The notes: generated from the letters alone by a model not told the origin. Positions 1 to 7,783 are shown, counted from the first letter of the stretch. The stretch is 64,000 nucleotides of DNA from Hyphomicrobiales bacterium (GCA_016710435.1 JADJVV010000001.1:372001-436000); one strand, 5' to 3'. Numbers and translations are program-made.

Positions 1-1
1 T

Positions 2-835
2 GCTGCACTCACACTGGGACGGCGCGGCGTTCCCGTTCTGCTCGCCGAAGCTGCCCGCGATCTCGGTGGCCGCGTCACGCGGGAGTCGCGTCTCCCCGGC
101 CTTGCGGAATGGGCGCGCGTGCGCGACTGGCGCGTGCATCAGATCGGAAAACGGCCTGAAATCACGATCTATCGCGAGAGCCTGATGGACGAAGCTGCCA
201 TCCGCGCCACCGAAGCAACGCAGGTTGTGATCGCCACAGGCGCCAAGTGGCGGCGCAATGGGTTGGGAACGTCATCGCCGGTGCCCATCGCGAGTTATGA
301 CGATCCGCGCACACTGACGCCCGACGACATCATGGAGGGCAGACGGCCTGCAGGTCCTGTCGTCGTGTTCGATGGTGACCACTACTATCTCGCCGCAGTC
401 ATCGCACTCCTCCTCGCCAGTGAAGGCGTGCCAGTGACCTACGTCACCTCCGATGGCGTTGCGGCAGGTTTTTCAGCGCACACGGTCGAACAGGCCCGCA
501 CCCACGCGGCCCTGCTGGACCTTGGCGTGCCCATCATCGTGAACCAACGTGTATCCAACCTCCTGCCCGGGGAGGCGGAACTGTCGTGCGTCTTTACGGG
601 CAAGGTGACACGCATTGCCTGTGGAGGTTTCGTGCCCGTGACATCACGCGCCCCCAACGATGCACTCTGGCAGGAGATCAAGGATGCACCGGGCTTCCGC
701 GTTCACCGCATCGGTGACTGCAAGGCCCCCGGCATCATCGCCCAAGCCGTCTATGATGGTCACCGCTTCGCCCAGGAATTCGGCATGGCGGATGGCGAAG
801 CCACAGCGAGGCGTGAACGCGTGGTCGTCGCATGA
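2..835 (+). CDS. NADH:flavin oxidoreductase, trimethylamine dehydrogenase-like (C-terminal part)
   Basis: Only the last 277 residues are in the window; the FMN-binding TIM barrel and the first Rossmann glycines lie upstream of base 1. What is visible matches the FAD/NAD-type C-terminal domains of trimethylamine/dimethylamine dehydrogenase-like Old Yellow Enzyme relatives. Seen: GRRGVPVLLAEAARDLGGRV at the edge, then LTPDDIM, VFDGDHYY, the ATGAKWRRNG block and a C-terminal IGDCKAPGIIAQAVYDGHR that holds the end of the nucleotide-binding site. In this family (dimethylamine and trimethylamine dehydrogenases, N-methylproline or stachydrine demethylases) the enzyme removes N-methyl groups oxidatively. 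The stop overlaps the next start by 4 bp (ATGA), so it is translationally coupled to the DMSP-lyase-like cupin. The exact substrate cannot be read from this part; a demethylase of a methylated amine is the best guess. Confidence 0.8.
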   Translation, partial: AALTLGRRGVPVLLAEAARDLGGRVTRESRLPGLAEWARVRDWRVHQIGKRPEITIYRESLMDEAAIRATEATQVVIATGAKWRRNGLGTSSPVPIASYDDPRTLTPDDIMEGRRPAGPVVVFDGDHYYLAAVIALLLASEGVPVTYVTSDGVAAGFSAHTVEQARTHAALLDLGVPIIVNQRVSNLLPGEAELSCVFTGKVTRIACGGFVPVTSRAPNDALWQEIKDAPGFRVHRIGDCKAPGIIAQAVYDGHRFAQEFGMADGEATARRERVVVA

Positions 836-1455
836 CCGCGGCAGCAAGCATATCGGCACTGCTGCAGGCGATTGATGGGCGTCTCGCAACCATCGACCTC
901 CAGGGCGTGCGTGACGTGCGCGCAGGGCTTGCGCGTTGGCGTGATGGTCCGCAGCAGGGGGTGAAAGCCCGCTCCCTGCCACCGTGCAGCCTGTTGCCGG
1001 AAGCACTGACGGCCATGCCGGACCGGACGCTTGCCTCCGCCATTGCGGCGGCACTGCCGCACTTGCGCTGGATCACCTATGACGCCTACCCCCGCGCCGA
1101 TATTGGCGCCGAATTCGCGGATGGCCACGCCTTCACCTCGCTGGTGGGCGAAGAAGCGCATCGCGCCGCCGAGGACTTCGACCTTGGCCTTTTCCTGATC
1201 GCGCCGCGCACGCTCTACCGCGATCACCATCACAAGGCACCGGAACTTTATCTGCCCTTCACCGGCCCGCACGGGTGGCGCTTCCTGCCCGACGTGTCGT
1301 TTCACGAAAAGCCGGCGGGTGTGCCCGTGTGGAATGAACCGTGGGCGCCGCACGCCACGCTGACAGGCGCGGTACCGTTCCTCTGCCTGTTCGCCTGGAC
1401 GCGGGATGTGAATGATCCGGCCCGCGTGATCCCCGTGGATGAGGCGCGCGCATGA
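832..1455 (+). CDS. DMSP lyase family cupin protein
   Basis: A 207-residue single-domain cupin that I place in the dimethylsulfoniopropionate lyase family (DddL/DddQ-like). Visible metal-site residues are H132-H134 in RDHHHKAPELY, E138, Y140, and H174 in EPWAPHATLTG; the spacing H134/E138/Y140 followed about 40 residues later by His copies the Zn/Fe ligand set described for DddQ. Known members split DMSP into dimethylsulfide and acrylate, but the wider superfamily contains many proteins of unknown substrate. It overlaps the flavoprotein upstream and the amidohydrolase downstream by 4 bp each, so the three are one transcript. The neighbours handle methylated amines and amides rather than sulfonium acids, so the true substrate may be another onium compound (inference). 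No signal peptide is visible; a cytoplasmic location is expected. Confidence 0.75.
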   Translation: MTAAASISALLQAIDGRLATIDLQGVRDVRAGLARWRDGPQQGVKARSLPPCSLLPEALTAMPDRTLASAIAAALPHLRWITYDAYPRADIGAEFADGHAFTSLVGEEAHRAAEDFDLGLFLIAPRTLYRDHHHKAPELYLPFTGPHGWRFLPDVSFHEKPAGVPVWNEPWAPHATLTGAVPFLCLFAWTRDVNDPARVIPVDEARA

Positions 1456-3077
1456 TGGCCGACACCATCATCATCAACGGCAACATCGTGACAATGGAAC
1501 CGCTGGCCCCCCGCGCCGAAGCCTTGGCGCTGCGGAATGACCGCATCCTTGCCGTGGGCTCGACGGCGGACATCCGCGCGCTTGCAACATCGCGCACGCA
1601 GGTCATCGACGCGCGCGGCCACCTGGTCTTGCCTGGCTTCCAGGACACACACATCCATTTGCAGGATTCGGGCAACAACTATCACGCCAACGCCGTTCTC
1701 GATCAATGCGGCAGCATCGGCGAATTGCAGGAGGCCTTGCGGACCTTCGCTGCCCGCTCACAGTCTCCGTGGGTGAATGGCGTCGGCTGGTACACAGGCA
1801 TCTTCACCGATGCCAACCTGACGCGGCAGGTGCTGGACGAGGCTGTGCCCGCCCGCCCCTGCTACATCCTCGCGTCCGATGGTCATAACGCCTGCCTCAA
1901 CAGCAAGGGTTGCGAGGCATTGGGCCTGCGAGAAGGCATCGACGACCCACCTCTCGGGCATTTCGTCCGCGACGAACAGGGTGTGCCCACCGGTATGCTG
2001 CACGAAGACGCCATTGATTGGGCGCGTGAACGCATGCCGGCGATCACCGAGGATGACTTTGCGGCGGGCGTGCGCTTCGGTCAGGCCCTGTGCAACCGTC
2101 ACGGCATCACCGGTGTGCTGGATGCGTCCATCAACGAACGCCACGCCCGCGTCTATCAGCGGCTGGCAGACAGGGGCGAACTCACCTTGCGCGTGGCCGC
2201 CACGGCGAAGGTGGAACCGCACGAAGACACAGGCCGCGCCGTTGAGCGCGTGAAGGCGATGCGCGCCGCTTGCCGCGGCAACCTGTTCAAGGTCCACTCC
2301 GCGAAATTCTTTCTCGATGGCGTGCTGGAGAACAGGACCGCCACGATGTTGCAGTCCTATTCCGATCCGCTGGGCGGCAACGCGCCGCTGATGTTCGGCC
2401 ACAACCAGGTCAAAGACCTCTTTGCAGCTTTCGATGCTGAGCGCTTCCAGATTCATGTCCATGTAATCGGCGACGGAGCCCTGCGCGCCGCACTCGACGG
2501 ACTGCAGGCGGCCCGCGAGGCAAACGGCAACTGGCCGAGCCTGCATCAACTCGCCCATGTGCAGTGCCTCGATCCCGCCGACGTGCCGCGCTTCCGCGAT
2601 CTTGGTGCCATGGCCAATATCCAGCCCCTGTGGGCCCGCCACGAACCCTCCGTAACAGACGTGGCGCTGCCGATGGTAGGGCCCGAACGCGGCCAGTGGA
2701 TGTATGCCTTCCGCAGCCTGATCGACGCAGGCGCTCCCTATTGCCTGTCAAGCGACTGGGGCGTTTCCACCCTCAATCCCTTTCCCATCATGGAGACGGC
2801 CGTGACGCGGCAACCGCCGCGCAAGAACGGCGATCATCCCGTCTTCCTCCCGGAACAGCGCATGACCATCGCCGATTGCGTGCGCGGCTATACGATCAAT
2901 GCGGCGGCAGCGGCGTGGCGGAGCGAGGAGACGGGAACACTCGCACCCGGCAAGTCCGCCGATGTCATCATCCTCGACCGCGACATCTTCACCTGCGATC
3001 CCTATGATATCGGTGACACCGAGGTGTTGCTCACGATCTTCCGCGGCCAGCGCGTATATTCAGGCGGCGGCCTGTGA
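1452..3077 (+). CDS. Amidohydrolase family 3 (YtcJ-like) metal-dependent hydrolase
   Basis: A 541-residue protein with the layout of YtcJ/amidohydrolase_3 enzymes: an N-terminal beta-sandwich half (TIIINGNIVTMEP, residues 5-17), then the metal-binding HxH pair H67 and H69 in GFQDTHIHLQDSG, a central TIM barrel with later histidines (HVHVIGDGA, HQLAHVQ), the SSDWGVSTLNPF aspartate block, and a C-terminal sandwich segment (GTLAPGKSADVIILDRD). Such enzymes hydrolyse C-N bonds in amides, formamides or cyclic amides; the substrate is not predictable here. ATG codons occur at 1452 and 1455; the first overlaps the upstream stop, which argues for coupled translation. Its last 18 bp overlap the end of the convergent BKACE gene, so the two transcripts are complementary at their 3' ends. 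Confidence 0.85.
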   Translation: MMADTIIINGNIVTMEPLAPRAEALALRNDRILAVGSTADIRALATSRTQVIDARGHLVLPGFQDTHIHLQDSGNNYHANAVLDQCGSIGELQEALRTFAARSQSPWVNGVGWYTGIFTDANLTRQVLDEAVPARPCYILASDGHNACLNSKGCEALGLREGIDDPPLGHFVRDEQGVPTGMLHEDAIDWARERMPAITEDDFAAGVRFGQALCNRHGITGVLDASINERHARVYQRLADRGELTLRVAATAKVEPHEDTGRAVERVKAMRAACRGNLFKVHSAKFFLDGVLENRTATMLQSYSDPLGGNAPLMFGHNQVKDLFAAFDAERFQIHVHVIGDGALRAALDGLQAAREANGNWPSLHQLAHVQCLDPADVPRFRDLGAMANIQPLWARHEPSVTDVALPMVGPERGQWMYAFRSLIDAGAPYCLSSDWGVSTLNPFPIMETAVTRQPPRKNGDHPVFLPEQRMTIADCVRGYTINAAAAAWRSEETGTLAPGKSADVIILDRDIFTCDPYDIGDTEVLLTIFRGQRVYSGGGL

Positions 3078-3908
3078 TGCAGGGGCGCGGAGCCTGAGGA
3101 TGCGCCGCGCCGTTTTCCAGTCCGCCACGGGGCGATCATATTTCTCGCACAGCGCCACGGCGCGCGTTACCAGCGCCGCGTTGGACGGCGCCAGCGTTTC
3201 GCGGTCGAGCCGCACATTGTCTTCGAGCCCGGTGCGGGTGTGACCGCCCTTCGCGATGGCCCATTCGTTGACGACAATCTGGGAGGCCCCGATTCCCGCC
3301 GCACACCACAGGGCATCCGGAGAATAGCGCTTCAGCGTCTCGATGTAGAAATCGAGTACGCGTTCATCCGCCGGCATGGCACGCTTCACGCCCATGACAA
3401 ACTGCACGTAGAGCGGGCCTTTCAGCTTGCCGCCGCGCTGCATCTCCGCCGCCTGGATGACGTGCGAGAGATCGAAGGCCTCGATTTCCGGCTTCACCTC
3501 ATGGGTGAGCATCTCGCCCGCGAGCCAATCCACCAGGTCGGGTGGATTTTCGTAGACGCGGGTGGGGAAATTGTTGGAACCGACCGAGAGCGAAGCCATG
3601 TCGGGACGCAGCGGCAGCATGCCGCCCCGCGCCTGTCCGGCCCCGGACCGCCCGCCGGTGGAAAGTTGCAAGATCATGCCGGGGCAGTGCTTTTCGATCC
3701 CCTCCTTCAACCGCGCGAAGCGTTGCGGATCGGATGTGGGTTTGCCGTCACCGTCGCGCACATGGCAGTGGGCGATGGCAGCTCCTGCCTCGAAGCTGGC
3801 GTGGGTGCTCTCGATCTGTTCGGAAACGGAAATGGGAACGGCGGGATTGTCGGCCTTCGTCGGAAGCGATCCGGTGATGGCGACGCAAATGATGCAGGGA
3901 TTGCTCAT
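3060..3908 (-). CDS. Beta-keto acid cleavage enzyme (BKACE, DUF849)
   Basis: A 282-residue TIM-barrel enzyme of the 3-keto-5-aminohexanoate cleavage (Kce/BKACE) family, which condenses a beta-keto acid with acetyl-CoA and splits it into a CoA ester and acetoacetate. The zinc ligands are visible as H47 and H49 in AHCHVRDGDG and E229 in GHTRTGLEDNV, and the LSTGGRSG substrate loop is intact. Family members act on dehydrocarnitine, 5-hydroxy- or 5-amino-3-ketohexanoate and others, so the substrate must be guessed from neighbours. It is convergent with the flavoprotein/cupin/amidohydrolase operon, with 18 bp of 3' overlap. A 23-bp perfect inverted repeat starts 4 bp before the ATG, suggesting its own repressor-type control. 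A link to breakdown of a methylated onium or betaine-like compound is inference. Confidence 0.88.
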   Translation of the reverse strand: MSNPCIICVAITGSLPTKADNPAVPISVSEQIESTHASFEAGAAIAHCHVRDGDGKPTSDPQRFARLKEGIEKHCPGMILQLSTGGRSGAGQARGGMLPLRPDMASLSVGSNNFPTRVYENPPDLVDWLAGEMLTHEVKPEIEAFDLSHVIQAAEMQRGGKLKGPLYVQFVMGVKRAMPADERVLDFYIETLKRYSPDALWCAAGIGASQIVVNEWAIAKGGHTRTGLEDNVRLDRETLAPSNAALVTRAVALCEKYDRPVADWKTARRILRLRAPASQAAA

Positions 3909-3911
3909 GAA

Positions 3912-3934
3912 TGATGTGAACCTTGATCACATCA
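3912..3934. promoter_or_regulatory. Operator-like 8-bp inverted repeat in front of the BKACE gene
   Basis: Two perfect 8-bp arms, TGATGTGA and TCACATCA, are separated by 7 bp. The element sits 4-26 bp upstream of the BKACE start codon on the minus strand and abuts a possible -10 (TATAGT, 3934-3939 read on the minus strand). Position and symmetry fit a dimeric repressor (GntR-type regulators often bind such sites), but no regulator gene lies in the window. A role as an mRNA hairpin at the ribosome-binding region is the alternative. Confidence 0.5.
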
Positions 3935-4039
3935 CTATAACCGCGGAAGCTGCAAGCGTGGCCCCAGACTTAAGAATGGCAGCAGCGCATCGATGGAAGG
4001 TCTAGCGTGGAACCCTGCTGCGTTTTTTCGCGCGGGAGA

Positions 4040-4114
4040 TGGCTGGGGCGGGAGGGATCGAACCTCCGCATGGCGGAATCAAAATCCGCTGCCTTACCGC
4101 TTGGCGACGCCCCA
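4040..4114 (-). tRNA. tRNA-Gln (anticodon TTG)
   Basis: Read on the minus strand the 75 bases fold as a complete cloverleaf: acceptor stem TGGGGCG/CGCCCCA, D arm GCCAAGCGGTAAGGC, anticodon stem GCGGA/TCCGC with loop TTTTGAT giving anticodon TTG, T arm GGAGG-TTCGATC-CCTCC, and an encoded 3' GCCA. The short variable loop and U1-A72 start are typical of bacterial glutamine tRNA. It is divergent from the tRNA-Pro gene. Confidence 0.97.
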
Positions 4115-4144
4115 CCAGTGCAAAACCGGCGTTTGCGGGTGCGG

Positions 4145-4172
4145 CTATAGCCCGTGATTCCTTTTGCTGCAA
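4145..4172 (-). promoter_or_regulatory. Predicted sigma-70 promoter of tRNA-Gln
   Basis: On the minus strand TTGCAG (4167-4172) and CTATAG (4145-4150) are separated by 16 bp, close to the alphaproteobacterial housekeeping pattern. The -10 ends about 30 bp before the mature tRNA 5' end, leaving a short leader to be removed by RNase P. Confidence 0.6.
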
Positions 4173-4176
4173 TCAC

Positions 4177-4205
4177 TTGCCATCGGCGTTGGCCTATGGC
4201 TATAA
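4177..4205 (+). promoter_or_regulatory. Predicted sigma-70 promoter of tRNA-Pro
   Basis: TTGCCA (4177-4182) and CTATAA (4200-4205) are separated by exactly 17 bp and lie 20 bp upstream of the mature tRNA-Pro 5' end. Its -35 box is only 4 bp from the -35 box of the divergent tRNA-Gln promoter. Confidence 0.65.
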
Positions 4206-4225
4206 GCCCGCCGAACCAGAGACGT

Positions 4226-4302
4226 CGGAGTGTAGCGCAGTCTGGTAGCGCACCTGCTTCGGGAGCAGGGGGTCGGAGGTTCGAATCCTCTCACTCCGAC
4301 CA
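4226..4302 (+). tRNA. tRNA-Pro (anticodon CGG)
   Basis: A 77-base cloverleaf: acceptor CGGAGTG/CACTCCG, D arm GCGCAGTCTGGTAGCGC, anticodon stem CCTGC/GCAGG with loop TTCGGGA (anticodon CGG), T arm GGAGG-TTCGAAT-CCTCT, and an encoded 3' ACCA. The anticodon and the C1-G72 pair identify proline. No clear Rho-independent terminator follows. Confidence 0.97.
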
Positions 4303-4370
4303 TTCTTCCAAAAATTCCTAACATCGGTATTTTATCATATTCCCGCCATATTTCCGTGGTTGAAGGGGCT

Positions 4371-5084
4371 ATGCGCAAACGCCTCTTCAGGATTGCCTTC
4401 ACTCTTCTCCTCCTCCTTTCCGGAGGGGTGATCACCTCCCTCATCTGGCTTCAGGTGACGGGCGCCTCGGCGGAGTCGCTTCCGCCCCTCAAGACGGGCG
4501 ATATCCTGTTCCAGACCTCTCGCAGCAGCCAGTCCTTCGCCATCATGCTCGCCAGCGAAAGTCCGCTCAGCCACATGGGCGTTCTCGACATGGAGGCAGC
4601 GGGCGGGGCCGTGGTGATTGAAGCCTCTGCAACGACACGCGAGACGCCGTTGCAAGATTGGATTTCCAAGGGCTTTGGCGGACGTCTCGAAGTGCGGCGT
4701 CTGATGGAGCTGACGCCTGAGGATGCGAGGCGCGTCACGGCGGCGGCGCGCACCCACCTCGGCAAGCCTTACGACCTTTTCTTCCGGAGCAGCAGTGACC
4801 AGCTTTATTGCAGCGAACTGGTGAATGACGCTTTCCAGGATGGCATCAACCGGCAACTGGGTGCGTTCCAGAAGGTCAAGTCGCTTGCCATCAACAACGC
4901 CGCCGTGCGCCGCGTGATTCAACAGCGCTGGCAGCGGCATCCCGATTGCGCCAATGGCAAGGCTGCGAATTTCGACGCCTGTTACGCCATCCTGATGGAA
5001 CAAAGCCTCGTCACGCCGCAGTCCATCGCCGACGATGACGACCTCACGCTGGTCTTCAGCAACTACGGGCTGGTGCCAAAATGA
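4371..5084 (+). CDS. YiiX/YebB-like permuted papain-fold hydrolase
   Basis: A 237-residue protein with a hydrophobic N-terminal anchor (residues 8-28), then the two signature blocks of the permuted NlpC/P60-like (papain-fold) family: GDILFQTSRSSQSF with SHMGV (H68) and, far downstream, YCSELV with the likely nucleophile C147. Members cleave amide or ester bonds, often in lipid or peptidoglycan-derived substrates, at the cell envelope. I chose the ATG at 4371 because GAAGGGG lies 4-9 bp before it; a GTG at 4356 would add five residues and has no ribosome-binding site. It follows tRNA-Pro by 68 bp and ends in a strong bidirectional terminator shared with bioY. The physiological substrate is unknown. 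Confidence 0.75.
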   Translation: MRKRLFRIAFTLLLLLSGGVITSLIWLQVTGASAESLPPLKTGDILFQTSRSSQSFAIMLASESPLSHMGVLDMEAAGGAVVIEASATTRETPLQDWISKGFGGRLEVRRLMELTPEDARRVTAAARTHLGKPYDLFFRSSSDQLYCSELVNDAFQDGINRQLGAFQKVKSLAINNAAVRRVIQQRWQRHPDCANGKAANFDACYAILMEQSLVTPQSIADDDDLTLVFSNYGLVPK

Positions 5085-5085
5085 A

Positions 5086-5115
5086 AAAGTCCGCTTCACG
5101 GCTGAAGCGGACTTT
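5086..5115. terminator. Bidirectional Rho-independent terminator
   Basis: A perfect 13-bp stem (AAAGTCCGCTTCA / TGAAGCGGACTTT) with a CGGC tetraloop lies between the convergent papain-fold hydrolase gene and bioY. A-rich and T-rich edges supply a U-tract in either direction. Confidence 0.85.
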
Positions 5116-5136
5116 CAATTTGCAATCACCGAAGGT

Positions 5137-5712
5137 TCAGCGGGCGTCGCCCAGCAGCTTCCAGACGGCGGGGAAGGCGATGGCGGCGATAATGGCCTTC
5201 ACGATGTCTCCCGCGATGAACGGCAGAAGGCCGACGGCGACAGCCTTGTCAAAGCCGCCGACGAAGCCGGAGAGCCAGACGAGGCCCGGCACATAGAGAA
5301 CGGCAGCACCGATCAGCATGGCCGCCAGCATCTTCACCATGCTGCGGTCGAAGCCACGTTCGGCAAGGGCGCCCACGACGCCAGCCGCGATGATGAAGCC
5401 CAGCACATAGCCGCCCGTCGGTCCGAGGAGGAACGGCAGGCCGGATTTCATTTCGGCCAGAACCGGCAGGCCGGCAGCCGCTTCCAGCGCGTAAAGCACC
5501 AGCGTCGCAACACCAAGCCGCCAACCGAAGGCGGCACCGACGGCAAGCACCGCCAGCGTCTGCAAGGTCATCGGTACCGGTTGCATGGGCACATTGACCT
5601 GGGCCGCAGCGGCGACGAGCAGGCTGCCGAGGATGGCAAGCGCGCCGGAGCGCAGCAGGCCGGAAGCGGAGTCCTGCGTCCAAAGGCGGTCGGCAAGCGG
5701 AGCAAATGTCAT
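5137..5712 (-). CDS. bioY: Biotin transporter BioY (substrate-binding S component)
   Basis: A 191-residue, strongly hydrophobic protein with the BioY pattern: VNVPMQPVPMTLQTLAVL near the N terminus, the LLGPTGGYVLGF block in the middle and a final helix with GDIVKAIIAAIAF. BioY captures biotin in the inner membrane; it works alone or with an ECF module (BioM/BioN), and no bioMN genes are visible here. The start at MTFAPLADRL gives the usual family length; GAGGG lies about 12 bp before it. An in-frame start 22 codons upstream would add a charged stretch unlike the family. The gene is 3' of a UDG-like gene on the same strand (78 bp gap) and ends at the shared terminator. Confidence 0.92.
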   Translation of the reverse strand: MTFAPLADRLWTQDSASGLLRSGALAILGSLLVAAAAQVNVPMQPVPMTLQTLAVLAVGAAFGWRLGVATLVLYALEAAAGLPVLAEMKSGLPFLLGPTGGYVLGFIIAAGVVGALAERGFDRSMVKMLAAMLIGAAVLYVPGLVWLSGFVGGFDKAVAVGLLPFIAGDIVKAIIAAIAFPAVWKLLGDAR

Positions 5713-5790
5713 TCTGGTGGATCCCTCATGTTTCCCTGTCTTGCGACATTCCTTAGAAAAGTTCGGGCGGCGGCGCAACCGCGCCGTCCC

Positions 5791-6372
5791 TCAACCATGG
5801 TCGAGGGCGCCCGCCACGCGGTTGCGCAAGGCCGGGATCACATCCCGCTCGAACCACGGGTTTGCCTTCAGCCAGATATTGTTGCGTGGACTGGGGTGCG
5901 GCAGGGCAATGACGCTGGCCGTGCTGACATCCTGCTGGCGCACCCGCTCCGTGAGCTTGAGTTTCGCCATCTGCGGATGGTGCCAGCCCTGGGCGTACTG
6001 GCCGATGACCAGCGTGAGGCGGATGTCCGGCAGCGCCCGGATGAGGCGTGTGCGCCACTGGGCCGCGCAAGCCGGGCGCGGCGGCAAGTCACCGCCCTTC
6101 CCCGTGCCGGGATAGCAAAAGCCCATGGCGAGAACGGCGCAACGGTGCGGATCATAAAATGTCTCGGCTGAAATGCCGAGCCAGTCGCGCAGGCGCCGTC
6201 CTGACGGATCGTCGAAGGGCCGGCCCTTGCCGTGAGTGATGCGCCCCGGCGCCTGGCCCGCGATGAGGATGCGCGCACCCTCGCCCGCCTGCACCAGCGG
6301 ATTGGGACCGAGCGGCAAATCAGTACACAGCGTACAGGCCCGCACCTCCGCGAGGAGTGCATCAAGTTTCAT
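5791..6372 (-). CDS. Uracil-DNA glycosylase superfamily protein
   Basis: A 193-residue member of the uracil-DNA glycosylase fold. The uracil-pocket motif appears as IAGQAPGR (residues 37-44), the VIGQYAQ strand in the middle, and the C-terminal catalytic loop as HPSPRN (159-164). Only a C13-x2-C16 pair is present near the N terminus, so the four-cysteine iron-sulfur site of family 4/5 enzymes is not complete. Its role is probably base-excision repair of deaminated or damaged bases, but the substrate class is not certain. The start at 6372 overlaps the end of the amidase gene by 11 bp, implying co-transcription. A longer reading frame upstream lies inside the amidase and is not supported. Confidence 0.8.
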   Translation of the reverse strand: MKLDALLAEVRACTLCTDLPLGPNPLVQAGEGARILIAGQAPGRITHGKGRPFDDPSGRRLRDWLGISAETFYDPHRCAVLAMGFCYPGTGKGGDLPPRPACAAQWRTRLIRALPDIRLTLVIGQYAQGWHHPQMAKLKLTERVRQQDVSTASVIALPHPSPRNNIWLKANPWFERDVIPALRNRVAGALDHG

Positions 6373-7783
6373 GGGTGACGCGGGGATCAATGGGCGTGAG
6401 CGCTCCGAGGCCCAGGACCTTCTCGATGAACGCGGCACCTGCCAGAAGTTTTGCCTCGCCCCGGTTCGGCGCCACGATCTGCAGGCCGACGGGCATGTTG
6501 CCCTGCGTGAAGCCGCAGGGGATGGAGATCGCCGGACAGGCGCAAAGCGTGATCGCGCCGACGATCAGAAGCCAGTCAACGTAGCTTGTAAATTCCTTGT
6601 CTGCGCAATGGGTTGGATAGCGAATCTCTACCGGAAACGGAGCAACGATGGTGGTGGGGCAGAGCAACAGGTCGTAGGTGTCGAGGAAGGCGTGCATGCG
6701 CCGGAACAACGTGCCGCGCTGGGCTTCGGCGCGGGCAATATCATCTCCCGTCAGCTTCAGCCCCTTCTCGATATTCCAGATGACTTCCGGCTTCAGCTTG
6801 TCACGATGATCGAGCAGCAGCTGGCGCATGCCCGTGGCGTAACCGAGGGCGCGCAACGTCTGCACGGCATTCATGGCATCCGCGAGATCAGGATGCGCCT
6901 CTTCAACGATCACACCTTCGGCTTCCAGCTTGCGCGCGGCGGCGAGGACCAGTTCGGCGATCTCTGGCTCGACGGGCGAGATGCCGAGATCGCGCGACAC
7001 CGCCACGCGCCTCGGCTTCCAGCCCGATTTCGTGGCAGCGAGATAGCTCACGTCTTTGCGCGGCAGAGACAAGGGATCGCCTGCTTCCGCTCCCACCATC
7101 GCATCGAAGAGAAAGGCGAGGTCGGCGACGTTGCGGGCCATGGGGCCCTCCACGCCGAGCGTGCTGTCGATCTTGGAATAGACGCTTGCCGCCACCCGCC
7201 CCGGTGACGGCCGCATGCCCACGACGCCACAGAAGCTGGCGGGGTTGCGGAGCGAGCCACCAAGGTCGGAGCCGTGCGCCACCCAGGCCATGCCGGTGGC
7301 CAGTGCCACTGCGGCGCCACCCGAGGAACCCGACGCCGACAACCGCGTGTCCCACGGATTACGGGTGACGCCGAAGACCTCGTTGAAGGTGTGCGCCCCT
7401 GCCCCGAACTCGGGCGTGTTGGACATGGCATAGACAACGCCGCCCTCGCGTTTGAGATGCCTGACCACGATGTCCGACTCGGCCGCGATCACATCCTTGA
7501 AGATGGGGGAGCCTTGGGTGGAGCGCACCCCTGCCACGTCGCAGAGATCCTTGATCGGCACGGGCAGGCCGGCAAGCCGGCCGCGTTCGTGCACCGGACG
7601 CTCCATCAGCCGCGCCGCATGCTTGCGGGCGCGCTCAAAGCAGAGCGTGACCAGCGCATTGACCGGCGCATTCACGGCGGCAATGCGCTTTTCCAGCGCC
7701 TCCAGGCAATCCAGCGGCGACACCGCCCCGATGCGCAGCAGGTTCGAGACTTCGACGGCAGACAGGCGGGTAAGGTCGGTCAT
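6362..7783 (-). CDS. Amidase (amidase signature family)
   Basis: A 473-residue amidase signature enzyme with the full Ser-cisSer-Lys triad: K78 in PVPIKDLCDV, the cis-serine S153 in SASGSSGGAAV, and nucleophile S177 in GSDLGGSLRNPAS. These enzymes hydrolyse carboxamides to acid and ammonia; GatA-type transamidation is unlikely because no gatB/gatC is near. The start at 7783 gives the normal family N terminus (MTDLTRLSAVEV). The gene is divergent from gabT with 132 bp between the starts, and a GATGAT-N7-ATCATC repeat (7790-7808) lies just before the ATG. Sharing a control region with gabT hints at a role in amino acid amide or lactam use, which is inference. Confidence 0.88.
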   Translation of the reverse strand: MTDLTRLSAVEVSNLLRIGAVSPLDCLEALEKRIAAVNAPVNALVTLCFERARKHAARLMERPVHERGRLAGLPVPIKDLCDVAGVRSTQGSPIFKDVIAAESDIVVRHLKREGGVVYAMSNTPEFGAGAHTFNEVFGVTRNPWDTRLSASGSSGGAAVALATGMAWVAHGSDLGGSLRNPASFCGVVGMRPSPGRVAASVYSKIDSTLGVEGPMARNVADLAFLFDAMVGAEAGDPLSLPRKDVSYLAATKSGWKPRRVAVSRDLGISPVEPEIAELVLAAARKLEAEGVIVEEAHPDLADAMNAVQTLRALGYATGMRQLLLDHRDKLKPEVIWNIEKGLKLTGDDIARAEAQRGTLFRRMHAFLDTYDLLLCPTTIVAPFPVEIRYPTHCADKEFTSYVDWLLIVGAITLCACPAISIPCGFTQGNMPVGLQIVAPNRGEAKLLAGAAFIEKVLGLGALTPIDPRVTHET

